DNA from: Chloroflexota bacterium | Lineage (GTDB): Bacteria > Chloroflexota > UBA6077 > FW602-bin22 > JACPQP01 | Direction of reading: 5' to 3' | Length of the DNA stretch: 7,841 bases | NCBI GenBank assembly: GCA_016190465.1 | Contig: JACPQP010000192.1 | Location: 1 to 7,841 of the forward strand | Shown: one piece after another, positions 1 through 5,836 of the stretch | Position numbering within the stretch: position 1 is the stretch's first letter | Layout of the letters: the number at the start of each line of letters is the position of its first letter | Notes under the pieces: generated by a model | What the model saw: the letters and a program-made list of their open reading frames with translations, nothing else | What the model was told of the DNA's origin: nothing | The model's database searches: none | Position numbers and translations under genes: made by a program

Positions 1-796
1 GAGATGAGCATCCCCTCGCCCCCCCCCCCCCCCCCCCCCCCCGGCGGGGGGGCGGGGTAGGCCCCCCCCCCCCCGCCGCGGGGAGGGGGATGGGGGTGAG
101 ATCCGTGCCCGGTGCCGCCGTGCCAGATCCGAGGTCAGCGCACGTGGGAGGGGGGGACAAGGTCTGCACCTGCCGTTCCTGAGCGGGTCCGTTGACGGAG
201 AGGGGGACGAGGGGTGAGGTCTGCTCTTCGGGCGCAGAGATGGGGTCAGGGGAGGAGGTTCGCTCCAGCGCGGCCGCGAGCGATCGTCCGGCCAGATACG
301 GGAAAAGCAACGCCCGGAGCGATGGCTCGTCGGCGGGCCCGACCAGGCCAGAGGCGATCAGCCGTGCGACGGCCTCTCGCCACGCGTCGCCCGGAGCGTT
401 CCCCGCGCCGGGCGCATCGCCGGGCAAAGCGTCGTGGTCTGATGCGCGTTCGGGTGATGCCTGTGGGGTGAGGGAATGCGCTGCCTGCTGGAGCGCCGGA
501 TCGTCAGGGCCAATCCCGGCCAGCGACAGGAGCCCCCCAAGAAGGTCGGCCAACGAAGCCCGGGGGGAAGCGGAGACGAGCGCGCGAGAGCGCTCCAACA
601 GGCGAGGAAGTCTGCCCAGCGCGCGCAACCGCGGATCGAGCGCCAGCCGGGCCGGAAGCGCCGCAAGGAGCGCGCTATAGTCGTCGTCCGGCACCGAGAC
701 GCCAGACGACAACCCAGAGCGGCGAATCGCCTGTCTCTGGCCGCGCCGATCGTCAAATGCCAGCGCCAGCGCGCGAACTCTGTATGAATCAGCCAC
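1..796 (-). CDS. Unrecognised protein, partial (open to left edge)
   Basis: A minus-strand frame opens with GTG at 796-794, just after an in-frame TGA at 805-803, and stays free of stops to the window edge (about 265 codons). The first 190 or so codons look coding: a plausible N-terminus (MADSYRVRALALAFDD), Leu/Ala-rich amphipathic stretches such as YSALLAALPARLALDPRLRAL, and GC-rich third positions. No signal peptide, membrane segment or catalytic motif is visible, and I do not recognise the family. Beyond about residue 190 it becomes Pro/Ser/Gly-rich and runs into the C/G homopolymers at 19-75, read as poly-Gly. That part may be a low-complexity tail, or the true stop may be hidden by indels in the homopolymers. 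A weak GAGGG lies only 3 bases before the GTG. It follows the sdh block in the same direction but about 170 bases away, so it is probably a separate unit. Confidence 0.4.
   Translation of the reverse strand, partial: MADSYRVRALALAFDDRRGQRQAIRRSGLSSGVSVPDDDYSALLAALPARLALDPRLRALGRLPRLLERSRALVSASPRASLADLLGGLLSLAGIGPDDPALQQAAHSLTPQASPERASDHDALPGDAPGAGNAPGDAWREAVARLIASGLVGPADEPSLRALLFPYLAGRSLAAALERTSSPDPISAPEEQTSPLVPLSVNGPAQERQVQTLSPPPTCADLGSGTAAPGTDLTPIPLPAAGGGGPTPPPRRGGGGGGGARGCSS
19..74. repeat. C/G homopolymer low-complexity tract
   Basis: There are 24 consecutive C residues at 19-42, followed by a G-rich run (43-57) and another 13 C at 62-74. The C and G runs can fold on each other. Such lengths are prone to slippage in the cell and to errors in sequencing or assembly, so the reading frame through here is not reliable. 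Confidence 0.8.
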
Positions 797-820
797 GGAC
801 CCTCACGCGGCCAGCGTACT

Positions 821-847
821 ACAGATGCTCCCGATGGTAGCATCTGT
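821..847. promoter_or_regulatory. 9-bp inverted repeat upstream of the partial gene
   Basis: ACAGATGCT (821-829) and AGCATCTGT (839-847) are perfect inverted repeats with a 9-base spacer. The element ends 25 bases before the GTG start at 796 of the minus-strand gene, a suitable place for an operator or a leader hairpin. No convincing -35/-10 pair was found beside it; a TTAACA lies further upstream on the minus strand but has no matching -10. Its role is inferred from position only. Confidence 0.4.
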
Positions 848-881
848 CGGCACCCTCGTACGTGAGAGGTCTGTTAAGGTT

Positions 882-933
882 GGTTCCCCCTCTACCCCTA
901 CCAGGGGGGTAGGGTTCCCCCTCTACCCCTACC
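882..933. repeat. 21-bp direct repeat, two copies
   Basis: The same 21 bases, starting GGTTCCCCCTCTACC, occur at 882-902 and 913-933 (period 31). The first copy ends in CCCTACC (896-902), which pairs with GGTAGGG (908-914) across a 5-base loop. The second copy runs into the larger hairpin at 931-959. The pattern resembles C/G-rich intergenic repeat families of high-GC genomes. Confidence 0.75.
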
Positions 934-959
934 CCTTCCCCCACCAGGGGGGAAGGGGT
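931..959 (-). terminator. GC-rich hairpin after the sdh block
   Basis: ACCCCTTCCCCC (931-942) pairs perfectly with GGGGGAAGGGGT (948-959), a 12-bp stem with a 5-base loop. Reading the minus strand, the stem begins 7 bases after the stop codon of the last gene of the block (967-969), where a terminator or an RNA 3'-end stabiliser would be expected. There is no T-run after it, so it is not a classic intrinsic terminator. The second small hairpin at 896-914 lies just beyond. Confidence 0.45.
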
Positions 960-966
960 GTAAGTG

Positions 967-1245
967 TCAGGACTGGGGGGTCTCGCCGCCGGGCTGGCTC
1001 TCCCCGGTCTCGGCCGACTGGCGCAGCCGCTCCGCCTTGGACTGGATGCTTACCCGTCCCGCCTCCAGCGCCGAGGCCAGCTCGCGCCGCGTCTCTTCGA
1101 GGATACGGCGGCTCTCGTTGAGGACGGCGTTCGCCCGGTCCTGCATCTCGGCGAAACGTCGATCGACGTCCAACTCGGCCTGGTTCTGCTGATACCACGT
1201 GGCCGCCAGCGCTCCCACGATGAATCCGGCGATAAATCGCAACAT
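967..1245 (-). CDS. Small membrane-anchored coiled-coil protein
   Basis: A 92-residue protein starting at the ATG 1245-1243, chosen over an upstream TTG (1275) because AGGAGG (1252-1257) sits 6 bases before it. Residues 3-18 (RFIAGFIVGALAATWY) form one short hydrophobic, Gly/Ala-rich helix resembling the N-terminus of YtxH-like proteins. Residues 20-75 are charged and Glu/Arg/Ala-rich with heptad-like spacing, so probably a long coiled coil. The tail is Gly/Pro/Gln/Ser-rich and disordered. It is predicted to sit in the cytoplasmic membrane with the coil in the cytoplasm. It lies 52 bases after sdhB in the same direction and is likely co-transcribed with the succinate dehydrogenase genes. I do not recognise a specific family, and a structural link to the complex is only suggested by position. 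Confidence 0.75.
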   Translation of the reverse strand: MLRFIAGFIVGALAATWYQQNQAELDVDRRFAEMQDRANAVLNESRRILEETRRELASALEAGRVSIQSKAERLRQSAETGESQPGGETPQS

Positions 1246-1297
1246 GGCTCCCCTCCTGGTCACCACTTTCGGCAAGATTGATGCCGCTCGCTTTTCG

Positions 1298-2053
1298 CTA
1301 CGTACTTTCCTCGCGACGACGAGATGGAGCGAGACTTCGGAGCAGCGCGCGCAGCGGATCGTAGTATTTGTCGGCGACCCGCTCCTTGAGTGGGATGATG
1401 GCGTTATCCGTGATGTGGATCTCCTCCGGGCACAGGTCCTCGCAGCACTTGGTGATGTTGCAGTAGGCGATACCGCCCTTCTCCCGCAACAGCCCCGTTC
1501 GGTCGAGCACGTCTTTCGGGTGCATCTCCAGCGAGGCGATCTTCACCATAGAGCGCGGACCGAAGTACGCCGACTGCCCCTCATGGTCGCGCAACACGTG
1601 GCAGACGTTCTGGCACAGGAAGCATTCGATGCACTTGTGGAACTCCTGGGCCCGCTCGACGTCCACCTGGTGCACGATGAACGGCTTGCCCTCGGGCTCT
1701 TTGTGCGTGAACGGCGGAATCTGCCTGGCCACCTGGTAGTTCCAGGAGACGTCGGTCACCAGATCCTTGATGAGGGGGAACGTCTTCAGGGGATAGACGC
1801 GAACGTCGGTGCCCCGGAACTCATCGAGGCGGGTCTTGCACATCAGTCGAGGCCGGCCGTTGACCTCGGCGCTACACGAGCCACAACGGGCCGCCTTGCA
1901 GTTCCAGCGAACCGCGAGGTCGGCATCGTAGTGCGCCTGGATGTAGTGGATGGCATCCAGGACGACCATCCCTGGCTTCAAGGGGACTCGGTAGATGCGC
2001 TCTTCGCCGCCGTTGCTGTCACCCCGGAAGACCCGGAGTATCGCTTCCTCCAT
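1298..2053 (-). CDS. sdhB: Succinate dehydrogenase/fumarate reductase iron-sulfur subunit
   Basis: A 251-residue protein of normal SdhB/FrdB length. It carries electrons from the flavin of SdhA through three Fe-S clusters to the membrane subunit. The N-terminal ferredoxin domain has the [2Fe-2S] ligands C52, C57, C60 and C72. The C-terminal domain has CIECFLCQNVC (C141, C144, C147, C151) and a second group C198, C204, C208 followed by Pro. By family alignment C141/C144/C147/C208 would hold the [4Fe-4S] and C151/C198/C204 the [3Fe-4S] cluster. An extra Cys (C203) sits beside C204. The ATG is preceded by GAAGGAG (2061-2067) at 7 bases. It follows sdhA by 38 bases. The anchor-SdhA-SdhB order matches the mycobacterial Sdh1 operon as I recall it. 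Direction (succinate oxidation or fumarate reduction) cannot be read from sequence; clustering with icd and mdh favours succinate oxidation. Confidence 0.95.
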   Translation of the reverse strand: MEEAILRVFRGDSNGGEERIYRVPLKPGMVVLDAIHYIQAHYDADLAVRWNCKAARCGSCSAEVNGRPRLMCKTRLDEFRGTDVRVYPLKTFPLIKDLVTDVSWNYQVARQIPPFTHKEPEGKPFIVHQVDVERAQEFHKCIECFLCQNVCHVLRDHEGQSAYFGPRSMVKIASLEMHPKDVLDRTGLLREKGGIAYCNITKCCEDLCPEEIHITDNAIIPLKERVADKYYDPLRALLRSLAPSRRREEST

Positions 2054-2091
2054 CGGAATGCTCCTTCTATCAATCTGGACAAACCCGTGCG

Positions 2092-3801
2092 CTACGTGAA
2101 CAGCCTGGCGAGCTCCTCCGGCATCGGCGGCACCGGCACCGTGGTGATCGTCATTTCGCCCCGCGACTTGCGGGCGATGATGTTCAGCTTGCCGAACTCT
2201 GGATCCTTGTTCGGATGGTCGAGCCGGTAGTGCGCGCCCCGGCTCTCCCGACGCGCGATAGCCGCGCGGACGACCGCCTCGGAGAGCGTGAGCATGCAGT
2301 CGAGGTCGATCGTCATGTGCCAGCCGGGGTTATACATCCGTGAGCCCGTGATGCGCGTCCGCCGCGACCGCTCCTTCAGCTCGAGGATCTTCTCGAGTGC
2401 CTTCTGCAAGCCCTCACCGGTGCGGATGATACTGGCACGCTCCTGCATCGTCGCCTGGAGCTCCTCGTGGAGGAGAAACGGGTTCTCGTTCCCGTCCCGC
2501 TCAAAGGGTGCGAGCACTCGTACGATCTCTGCCTCGACCACATCCCTGGGCACCTGTAAGGTTGCCGGCAGATCCCGGCTATAGGTCGCCGCGCACTCGC
2601 CAGCGCGCTTGCCGAACACCACCAGGTCCGAGAGCGAGTTCCCACCGAGCCGATTCGCCCCGTGGAGGCCCGAGGCGACCTCGCCGGCGGCGTAAAGCCC
2701 CGGCACCGTGGTCGCCCCCGACTCCGGCTCGACGCGGAGACCGCCCATCGCATAGTGGACCGTCGGGGCGACCTCCATCGGCACCTTGGTGATGTCGATG
2801 TCGGCCAGCTTCAGGTACTGATCGTACATGTTCGGGAGTTTCTGGCGAATCCGGTCCGCGCCGAGGGGGGTCACGTCGAGGAAGGCGCCGCCGTGAGGCG
2901 AGCCACGCCCCTCGAGCACCTCCTGGTTGATCGCCCGGGCGACGACGTCGCGCGACGACAGGTCTTTCTTCTGCGGGTCGTAGCGGAGCATGAAGCGCTC
3001 GCCCTGCGAGTTGCGGAGGACTCCCCCCTCGCCGCGAACCGCCTCGGTCACCAGGAGACCCCGCACCCCCGGCGGCCAGACCATACCGGTGGGGTGGACC
3101 TGCATCATCTCCACATCCCGCAGGTCAGCGCCGACCTCGTAGGCCATCGCCGCGCCGTCGCCGGTGCTCTCCCAGGAGTTCGAGGTCACCTGCCAGATCC
3201 GGCCCCAGCCGCCGGTGGCGAGGATCACGGCCTTCGCCGGAAAGAGGATGAACCGACCGGTCTCGCGTCGGTACCCGAAGGCCCCGGCGATCCGAGCGCC
3301 ATCCTTGAGCAGCGCGGTCGTGGTAACCTCGGGGTACACGTCGATGCCCGCCTGGATCGCCCGATCCTGGAGCGTGCGGATCATCTCCAGCCCGGTGCGA
3401 TCTCCCACGTGCGACAGCCGCCGGTAGGTGTGGGCGCCGAACGGGCGCTGAAGGATCTTCCCCTCCGGCGTTCGGTCAAACAGCGCCCCCCATCGCTCCA
3501 GCTCCAGGACGCGCTCCGGCGCCTCTTTCGCGTGGATCTCCGCCATCCGCCAGTCATTGATGAACTGGCCGCCGCGCATAGTGTCGGCGAAGTGGACCTG
3601 CCAGTTGTCCTGTGGATCGACGCCGCCGAGGGCCGCGGCGATGCCGCCCTCGGCCATCACCGTGTGGGCCTTCCCCAACAGCGATTTACAGACCAGGCCG
3701 ACGGTCAGCCCGGCCTCGGCCGCGGCGATTGCCGCTCGGAGACCGGCGCCGCCCGCGCCGATGACGAGTACGTCGTGCTCGAAGATCTCATATTGTTCCA
3801 C
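2092..3801 (-). CDS. sdhA: Succinate dehydrogenase/fumarate reductase flavoprotein subunit
   Basis: A 569-residue catalytic subunit that interconverts succinate and fumarate with covalently bound FAD, on the cytoplasmic face. The FAD dinucleotide fold is GAGGAG (15-20). H46 in KAHTVMAEGG is the expected covalent flavin attachment site. Substrate and proton-transfer residues are present: H236 in MQVHPTG, R284 in SSRDVVARA, H349 in TVHYAMGG and R384 in GANRLGGNSL. The C-terminal domain has the usual RMYNPGWH and SRGAHYRLDHP segments. The start is GTG (3801-3799), supported by AAGGA (3809-3813) at 7 bases. This SD overlaps the stop codon of the anchor gene, 10 bases upstream, so the two are probably translationally coupled. 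The full set of active-site residues argues against a degenerate homologue. Confidence 0.96.
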   Translation of the reverse strand: MEQYEIFEHDVLVIGAGGAGLRAAIAAAEAGLTVGLVCKSLLGKAHTVMAEGGIAAALGGVDPQDNWQVHFADTMRGGQFINDWRMAEIHAKEAPERVLELERWGALFDRTPEGKILQRPFGAHTYRRLSHVGDRTGLEMIRTLQDRAIQAGIDVYPEVTTTALLKDGARIAGAFGYRRETGRFILFPAKAVILATGGWGRIWQVTSNSWESTGDGAAMAYEVGADLRDVEMMQVHPTGMVWPPGVRGLLVTEAVRGEGGVLRNSQGERFMLRYDPQKKDLSSRDVVARAINQEVLEGRGSPHGGAFLDVTPLGADRIRQKLPNMYDQYLKLADIDITKVPMEVAPTVHYAMGGLRVEPESGATTVPGLYAAGEVASGLHGANRLGGNSLSDLVVFGKRAGECAATYSRDLPATLQVPRDVVEAEIVRVLAPFERDGNENPFLLHEELQATMQERASIIRTGEGLQKALEKILELKERSRRTRITGSRMYNPGWHMTIDLDCMLTLSEAVVRAAIARRESRGAHYRLDHPNKDPEFGKLNIIARKSRGEMTITTVPVPPMPEELARLFT

Positions 3802-3811
3802 GATCGTGTCC

Positions 3812-4567
3812 TTAGAAGATGATCCGTGGATCCCCGATCGCGCCCGAGGCGAGGAGCCGGACGTAGAGGTCCGCCGCCCACACCGCGATCAGGCTGGCCC
3901 AGAAGTACAGATGGTGTCGCTCGTTCATCAAGCTCACTCGGGACCAGACACGGTGGCGCGCCCGACCGAGGGCCGAGTGGGAGTAGCAGTCGAGACAGCC
4001 GCCGACCAGGTGGCGGAAGGAATGGCACGAGAAGACGTAGCCCGAGAGGAGCACGGCCTCTGCCAGGAGGAAGAGGGTGCCGAGGCCAATCCCGAAGCGT
4101 CCGTCGAAGACGAACGCCTGGATCGTCTCGTACCAGTGAACCACGACCAGCAGGATGGCCAGGTACAGGAAGTAGCGATGCAGGTTCTGCAAGATGAACG
4201 GGAACCGGGACTCCCCGGTGTAGCTCGCGCCCCGCCGCTCGGGCAACGCGCAGGCCGGAGGGTCCCCGAAGAACGAGCGGTAGTACGTCTTGCGAAAGTA
4301 GTAGCAGGTGAGCCGGAAGCCCAGCGGTATCCAGATCACCAGGAAGGCCGGCGAGAGCGTCCACCAGCCCTCGCCCAGGACCGGTGAGTAGAACGGCGAC
4401 AGGTATGGTTCGACGCGGTAGTTCGTACCCTGGGCCGCCGCCCAGACCGCGTAAACGGCGAATACGACGACTACCACCACCGTGATGAGTGGCCCAACCC
4501 ACCAGGCATCCTGACGGATGGGACGTACAGCGCTGGATACGGCGGGAGAGCGAGTCTGCGTTATCAT
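3812..4567 (-). CDS. Succinate dehydrogenase membrane anchor, Sdh1-like (SdhC-type)
   Basis: A 251-residue, five-helix membrane protein that would anchor SdhA/SdhB and pass electrons to quinone. Hydrophobic segments lie near residues 24-45, 71-88, 128-151, 159-181 and 218-238. It is unlike the short heme b SdhC/SdhD pair and resembles the single long anchor encoded before SdhA in mycobacterial Sdh1. Family-like motifs are RLTCYYFRKTYYRSFF (85-100), QNLHRYF (127-133) and CHSFRHLVGGCLDC (181-194). The last holds C181, H182, H186, C191 and C194, a possible metal site. Mycobacterial Sdh1 is reported to carry a membrane-embedded Rieske-type cluster in this subunit. I chose ATG 4567-4565 because GAGGGG (4572-4577) precedes it by 4 bases; an in-frame TTG at 4594 would add nine residues but has no SD. 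It begins 28 bases after mdh. Confidence 0.88.
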   Translation of the reverse strand: MITQTRSPAVSSAVRPIRQDAWWVGPLITVVVVVVFAVYAVWAAAQGTNYRVEPYLSPFYSPVLGEGWWTLSPAFLVIWIPLGFRLTCYYFRKTYYRSFFGDPPACALPERRGASYTGESRFPFILQNLHRYFLYLAILLVVVHWYETIQAFVFDGRFGIGLGTLFLLAEAVLLSGYVFSCHSFRHLVGGCLDCYSHSALGRARHRVWSRVSLMNERHHLYFWASLIAVWAADLYVRLLASGAIGDPRIIF

Positions 4568-4595
4568 TGTACCCCTCGACAATCCTGGTGACAAA

Positions 4596-5528
4596 TCAGC
4601 CGGACAGTTGCATCACCTGAACCAGCGCGCGCACGGTATCCGCCGAACGGTGGAGGGCGGCGCGTTCATCGTCCGTGAGCGGGATCTCGACGACCTGCTC
4701 GATCCCACTCGCTCCGAGCCGGACCGGCACTCCCACGAACAGCCCGGTGAGGCCGTACTCCCCTTCCAGATAGGCGACGCAGGGGAGCACGCGCTTCTGA
4801 TCGAGCGCGATGGCGTCGATCATCTCGACCAGCGCCGCCGAGGGCGCATAGAACGCGCTGCCGGTCTGGAGCAGCTTGACGATCTCCTCACCTCCCTTGC
4901 GCGTTCGCTCGACGATCGCGTCGATCCGCTCCCGGGGCAGGATCTCGGTGATCGGAACGCCGCCGATCGTACAATAGCGAGCGAGCGGCACCATCTGATC
5001 GCCGTGTCCGCCGAGCACGTACGCCTGGACGTCCCGCGGCGAGACGCCAGCCTCCAGGGCGACGAAGGTGCGGAAGCGGGCGGTATCCAGGATGCCGGCC
5101 TGGCCGACCACTCGCCGCTTGGGGAACCCGCTCACCCGGTACACCACCTGGGTCATCGCGTCGACCGGGTTGGTCAGCACGATCAGGATGGCGTTGGGCG
5201 ACCGGGCGACGATCTGCTCGGTGACCTGCGTGACAATCTTCTGGTTGGTCAGGACGAGATCGTCGCGGCTCATGCCCGGCTTCCGGGGGATGCCGGACGT
5301 GATCACGACGACGTCCGAGCCAGCGGTCTCCTCATAGCCGTTCGTGCCGACGATGCGCCCGCTGTAGCCGACGATCGGCGCGGCCTCCTGGATATCGAGC
5401 GCCTTGCCCTGGGGCATCCCCGGAATGATGTCGACCATAACCACGTCGGCGTAGTCGTGCTCCATCAATCGCTGGGCCGTCGAGGCGCCGACCTGGCCGG
5501 CACCAAGAATCGTTACTTTGAGCCGCAT
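4596..5528 (-). CDS. mdh: Malate dehydrogenase (LDH-like, NAD-dependent)
   Basis: A 310-residue enzyme oxidising malate to oxaloacetate with NAD+ in the cytoplasm, the last TCA step. The Rossmann motif is GAGQVG (9-14), and D33 at the end of the second strand favours NAD over NADP. The active-site loop RKPGMSR has R82 and R88; an Arg in the loop is the malate-type residue that separates these enzymes from lactate dehydrogenases. N120, D148, R151 (LDTARFR) and catalytic H175 (GGHGD) complete the site. Length and motifs match the tetrameric, LDH-like MDHs known from Chloroflexus and Bacillus. The ATG is preceded by a G-run (5534-5539) as a plain SD. A hairpin with a T-run ends just upstream of this SD. 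It is followed closely by the succinate dehydrogenase genes and probably shares their transcript. Confidence 0.95.
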   Translation of the reverse strand: MRLKVTILGAGQVGASTAQRLMEHDYADVVMVDIIPGMPQGKALDIQEAAPIVGYSGRIVGTNGYEETAGSDVVVITSGIPRKPGMSRDDLVLTNQKIVTQVTEQIVARSPNAILIVLTNPVDAMTQVVYRVSGFPKRRVVGQAGILDTARFRTFVALEAGVSPRDVQAYVLGGHGDQMVPLARYCTIGGVPITEILPRERIDAIVERTRKGGEEIVKLLQTGSAFYAPSAALVEMIDAIALDQKRVLPCVAYLEGEYGLTGLFVGVPVRLGASGIEQVVEIPLTDDERAALHRSADTVRALVQVMQLSG

Positions 5529-5539
5529 AATGTCCCCCC

Positions 5540-5570
5540 AAAAATACCAATCGGCCGCGTCGCGGCCGAT
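5540..5570 (-). terminator. Hairpin plus T-run before mdh (terminator or attenuator-like)
   Basis: ATCGGCCGC (5550-5558) and GCGGCCGAT (5562-5570) form a perfect 9-bp stem with a 3-base loop. On the minus strand the stem is followed by TGGTATTTTT (5549-5540), then the G-rich SD and ATG of mdh. This looks like an intrinsic terminator placed inside the mdh leader. It could end icd transcripts, reduce read-through into mdh-sdh, or act as a leader structure near the ribosome site. The T-run is interrupted, so its strength is uncertain. Confidence 0.5.
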
Positions 5571-5730
5571 CTCCTCATCATGGGCTTGTCGATCCGAACC
5601 ACGGGCCTGGGGACCGGCGCTCCGGCCCCCCGGTAAGAGCTACCCACGAGCGCCTGGCTCCCAGTCGTCGTCAGCAACCAGCCGCCGCCAACGGCGATCA
5701 GTCCGCGGGAACGGAGCCGGGACCAACGGC
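5571..5730. other. Rest of the icd-mdh spacer
   Basis: The spacer between mdh and icd totals 308 bases (5529-5836). Outside the hairpin at 5550-5570 and the long inverted repeat at 5731-5803 it is GC-rich and carries no supported gene. A small GC hairpin, GGGG-A-CCGG pairing with CCGGCCCC, spans 5609-5629. I saw no good -35/-10 pair reading toward mdh, so a separate mdh promoter is not demonstrated. Confidence 0.5.
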
Positions 5731-5803
5731 AACCGCAGATGAACGCAGATAAACACAGATACGAGATGCAGCCATCTGTGTTTATCTGCGTTCATCTGCG
5801 GTT
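5731..5803. repeat. Perfect 30-bp inverted repeat of CAGAT decamers
   Basis: The 30 bases at 5731-5760 are the exact reverse complement of 5774-5803, separated by 13 bases. Each arm contains three tandem 10-base units: CGCAGATGAA, CGCAGATAAA and CACAGATACG (left arm, from 5734). Transcribed from either strand it would form a very stable hairpin. There is no T-run after it on the minus strand, no ORF inside and no obvious target-site duplication. It resembles CAGAT-rich palindromic intergenic elements I recall from various bacterial genomes, possibly a REP- or MITE-like element. It lies 33 bases after the icd stop codon and could protect the 3' end of the icd mRNA. Confidence 0.85.
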
Positions 5804-5836
5804 TCAACTCCGTAACCCCGGGCCGCGAGCTGACGG

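Noticed and set aside
192..680. A plus-strand frame of 162 codons, Ser/Arg/Ala-rich
   Set aside because: Low-complexity composition without secondary-structure pattern; a shadow of the minus-strand frame.
358..843. A minus-strand frame of 161 codons starting ATG at 843
   Set aside because: It is rich in Arg, Trp, Cys and Pro and lacks a sensible SD. The overlapping minus-strand frame starting at 796 has a more natural protein composition.
1199..2230. A plus-strand open frame of 343 codons
   Set aside because: It is antisense to sdhB and neighbours, which have all cluster ligands and good SDs. High GC makes long antisense frames common, and this one has no recognisable domain.
2662..3822. 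A plus-strand open frame of 386 codons, rich in Arg, His and Asp
   Set aside because: It lies opposite sdhA, whose catalytic residues are all present. The composition is typical of a GC-driven shadow frame.
4518..5636. A plus-strand open frame of 372 codons
   Set aside because: It is the antisense of mdh plus part of the spacer; no motif and an Asp/Arg/His-rich shadow composition.
5731..5803. Treating the long inverted repeat as an insertion-sequence end or classic terminator
   Set aside because: It has no transposase nearby, no target duplication that I could see and no T-run after the stem, so it is listed as a repeat only.
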